Source: WJMB01 sp964581465 (lineage in GTDB: Bacteria; RBG-13-66-14). From it: a stretch of 47,691 nucleotides of DNA. Below, piece by piece: positions 45,663 to 47,691 of this stretch. How positions within the stretch are numbered: the stretch's first letter is position 1; each line of letters starts with the position of its first letter. A program made the position numbers and the translations under genes. Below the pieces are notes generated by a model. It worked only from the letters and a program-made list of their open reading frames with translations, made no database searches and was not told the origin of the DNA. Location: NCBI GenBank assembly GCA_964581465.1, contig CAZOOP010000031.1:1-47691 (forward strand), given 5' to 3'.

Positions 45663-46343
45663 TTACTCCTTTCCGGTATCCCCGCTGCGACACTCCGGGT
45701 CCAGGCCGTGGGAGACGCACCACAGGCGATCGCTCTCCCCGGCGGGCAGGGGTCGGGTTCCACCCAGGTTGACGGCCAGCCAGGCGATGTGGGCGTAGTG
45801 TTCGAGGGTCTCCAGCCGATGATAGGCCTGGAGCAGGTCCTCGCCCAGAGTCAGCGCACCGTGGTTGGAGAGCAGAAAGGCCTGGGCCTCCTGGACGTTC
45901 TCGGCGATGGAGGCGGCGAGTTCTTCGGTGGAGGGGGTGGCGTAGGGGGCCAGGGGTATCCGGCCGCCGACGGTGAGGATCACCTCGGGGAGCAGGTCTG
46001 CGGGCAGTTCGCGGTCGGAGACGGCAAAGGCCGTGGCGTAGGGCGGGTGGGCGTGGCAGCAGGCGCCGACGTCGGGACGCCGGGCGAAGGCGTAGAGGTG
46101 CAGCTTGACCTCGCTGGTGGCCCGCTTGGCGCCCTGGATGCGCCGCCCGCTCTCGTCCACGACGACGATATCATCGGCGGTCAAAAAGCCTTTGCTGACG
46201 CCGGTGGCGGTGACGGCGAACAGGCCGCCCTCGAGGCGCACGGAAATGTTGCCGTCGTTGGCGGCGACCATGCCGCGCTCGTACATCCGCCGACCGATGG
46301 CGATGATCCGCTGCTTGACCTTATGCAGTCCAGCCAGGTTCAC
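45663..46343 (-). CDS. Class II aldolase/adducin family protein
   Basis: A 226-residue zinc-dependent aldolase of the FucA/AraD group. NDGNISVRL (29-37) binds substrate phosphate, TSEVKLHLYAF supplies the likely catalytic Glu78, CHAHPPYATAFA (from 96) gives zinc ligands His97 and His99, and LLSNHGALTLG (about 158-168) gives the third ligand, His161. The whole fold is present. Such enzymes split fuculose-, rhamnulose- or ribulose-type sugar phosphates, or act as epimerases or methylthioribulose dehydratases; the substrate cannot be told. GTG at 46343 with GGGAGGAG upstream is the start. It stands alone between a repeat-bearing gap and a secreted protein gene. Confidence 0.88.
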   Translation of the reverse strand: MNLAGLHKVKQRIIAIGRRMYERGMVAANDGNISVRLEGGLFAVTATGVSKGFLTADDIVVVDESGRRIQGAKRATSEVKLHLYAFARRPDVGACCHAHPPYATAFAVSDRELPADLLPEVILTVGGRIPLAPYATPSTEELAASIAENVQEAQAFLLSNHGALTLGEDLLQAYHRLETLEHYAHIAWLAVNLGGTRPLPAGESDRLWCVSHGLDPECRSGDTGKE

Positions 46344-46415
46344 GGGGCTCCTCCCGGGTTCGAGACGCTGCGATTATAGCAGATGATTTAACTCGGCTTT
46401 ACCACTGGCAATGAA

Positions 46416-46448
46416 GTCCGGGCGGTTCCCGAGGGACACCGCCCGGAC
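46416..46448 (-). terminator. Possible terminator of the downstream secreted hypothetical gene
   Basis: A 10-bp perfect stem GTCCGGGCGG and CCGCCCGGAC with a 13-base loop. On the minus strand it lies about 48 bases beyond the stop at 46497. The tail (TTCATTG) is poor in T, so the call is tentative. Confidence 0.45.
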
Positions 46449-46496
46449 GAGTAAGGTGGTGCGGATTCAAACACTGTAATCTGTGGGAGACTTCGG

Positions 46497-47027
46497 CTAG
46501 CCGCCGCTCACGGAGGCGGTCGCGGGATGGTACTCCACGGCGGAGGCGGCCAGGGAGCCGTCAACGACCCGGCCCTCGGCGATGTGGAAGATGCCGTGCC
46601 ATTCGCCGACCTTGATGTGCACCGGTGTGTCGCTGACGGTGACGATCCGGACGGTCAGGCCGTCGGTCTTGCCCCGGGTGCTTGCCCGCCAAGCCACGTA
46701 GGCCGGGCCGTCTTTGATGACCTTGTCGTCGCGGCCGCTTTCGTAGCTGCCGCCGGTGTCGAACATGTGCACGTCGACGACTTTGCAGGTGCCGTTTTCC
46801 GGTGCGATGAAGCCGTTGAACTTGTGGAAGCCGGCCGCGGCGTTGTTCTCGAGGTTGCCCCAGGCGAAGTGGACCTCGGTGACCAGCTTGCCGTCCTCAC
46901 GCTCCATGGTGTCGCCCTGCTCGACTCGCAGATGGTTGCCCCGGTTGTCGATCTCGATGGTCATGGCCCGCAGCGCGCCGACAAGACCTACCAGCAGGAT
47001 TAGCAAAGTGGTTATGCAGCGTCTCAT
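46497..47027 (-). CDS. Secreted hypothetical protein
   Basis: A 176-residue exported protein. The signal peptide is MRRCITTLLILLVGLVGALR, cut near residue 21. The mature part (MTIEIDNRGNHLRVEQGD, then KLVTEVHFAWGNLENNAAAG, then GFIAPENGTCKVVDVHMFDT) is mostly beta with one mature-chain cysteine and includes GPAYVAWRASTRGKTDGLTV. I recognise no family. The start at 47027 is chosen because GGGAGGA lies 6 bases upstream and the signal peptide starts there; an in-frame ATG at 47084 would put 19 extra residues in front. It is probably periplasmic or secreted and transcribed alone. Confidence 0.75.
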   Translation of the reverse strand: MRRCITTLLILLVGLVGALRAMTIEIDNRGNHLRVEQGDTMEREDGKLVTEVHFAWGNLENNAAAGFHKFNGFIAPENGTCKVVDVHMFDTGGSYESGRDDKVIKDGPAYVAWRASTRGKTDGLTVRIVTVSDTPVHIKVGEWHGIFHIAEGRVVDGSLAASAVEYHPATASVSGG

Positions 47028-47691
47028 GGGATCCTCCCGTATTGGTGCGAGTATGTTGCAGAATAAGTATAGGCTTTCGCCCACCAGGGTTTCAAATCAA
47101 GCTGAGTGGCGATTCGGCCGCGCTGAGTAATTGCACGGGACTGAGGGGCGGCGGTCCCGGAATTGGGATATGATTACCACTCGTTCATGGAGCGGCACTT
47201 CCCGCTAATAGATTATAAATCGATGCTTTATAGCTCATACCGCCGCCATTGTCATACTATCGTTTTAAGGCAATCAATTTCGCCTGGTTAGTCCGTGTTG
47301 GATTAAACCGGAGGCTGGAGGTTCCGCCCAAAGGTTTTAGTACTGGGCATCATTGAACGTGCTCGGACCAAATCGGGCTGATGGGGAGCGACTTGCTGGG
47401 TCGTTGCTCACCACCCGGACTTACTCCTTCTTTAACCAAGCGTTCGTCTCGTAAGCCCTTAGTGCTTGTTATTACTACACTTGAAAGTCAGTTGCAACCT
47501 GCTGACGGATCAAATCCAAGTGCGCTGGTATCTGGGGTCGCTAAAGATCGGGCCTGTATTAGCCGCCACTTTTTGACTGCCCGCATTGTGACAGGTATCT
47601 GATAATCATTTTCTTTGGGATTATCACCTAATCAGGAACAAGCGCGAAGTGTGCTCCTGAGGTAGTTTAGCGTGTTTTCGTCGTCGCGATG
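47028..47691. other. Intergenic region to the window end, holding repeat copy D
   Basis: No gene is supported. ATTGGGATATGATTACCACT near 47163-47182, followed by TATAGC at about 47230, resembles 5476-5545. The dispersed element copy D lies at about 47352-47625. Confidence 0.5.
47352..47625 (+). repeat. Dispersed intergenic element, copy D
   Basis: It opens GAACGTGCTCGGACCAAATC with GGGAGCGACTTGCTGGG, includes GCCCTTAGTGCTTGTTATTA, shares AAGTGCGCTGGTATCTGGG with copy A, has TTAGCCGCCACTTTTTGACT at about 47557-47576, and closes at GGGATTATCACC. Boundaries are approximate. Confidence 0.6.

Overview
The window looks like a GC-rich, Gram-negative, non-model bacterium, possibly a candidate-phylum lineage near the FCB-type bacteria. 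This rests on long secreted peptidases that end in a FlgD-like/type IX-style C-terminal sorting domain, signal peptides on many hypothetical proteins, and the absence of close resemblance to model genomes. I cannot name the taxon from the sequence alone.

Layout. 0.3-5.3 kb holds housekeeping and hypothetical genes: an ElbB-type DJ-1/PfpI protein, a radical SAM protein, a nitroreductase, a tiny 2[4Fe-4S] ferredoxin, a type IV pilin-like protein and a secreted hypothetical protein. 6.5-16.6 kb carries three large secreted cysteine peptidases (two C25 gingipain-like, one C11 clostripain-like) that share a C-terminal sorting domain, with a NYN-domain protein between them. 16.9-20.9 kb holds a cupin overlapping recG, then a secreted hypothetical protein. 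21.1-22.3 kb is an AT-rich island with a decayed RHS element and a decayed beta-barrel-like gene.

A defence-rich region runs from about 22.4 to 45.1 kb: a WYL-type regulator; a type II restriction-modification pair of foreign base composition; two divergent ClpX-like AAA+ ATPases around a small membrane-anchored protein, plus a short gene whose head copies the start of one of them; a CRISPR array of 65 repeats with a promoter in its leader; and a type III-B (Cmr) operon, cmr1-cmr6. The operon is bracketed by two CARF-domain proteins. The first appears to be CARF-HEPN-CARF, the second CARF with a possibly RelE-like C-terminus. Cas10/Cmr2 has an intact GGDD palm motif but no N-terminal HD nuclease. 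Immunity would therefore depend on RNA cleavage by Cmr4 (Asp26 present) and on cyclic-oligoadenylate signalling to the two CARF proteins. No cas1, cas2 or cas6 lies in the window. At least two spacers are antisense to a Shine-Dalgarno plus ATG start, which suits RNA targeting.

45.1-47.7 kb returns to ordinary genes (class II aldolase, secreted hypothetical protein). Several long intergenic gaps carry diverged copies of one dispersed element of about 300 bp (four recognised copies), which no gene call explains.
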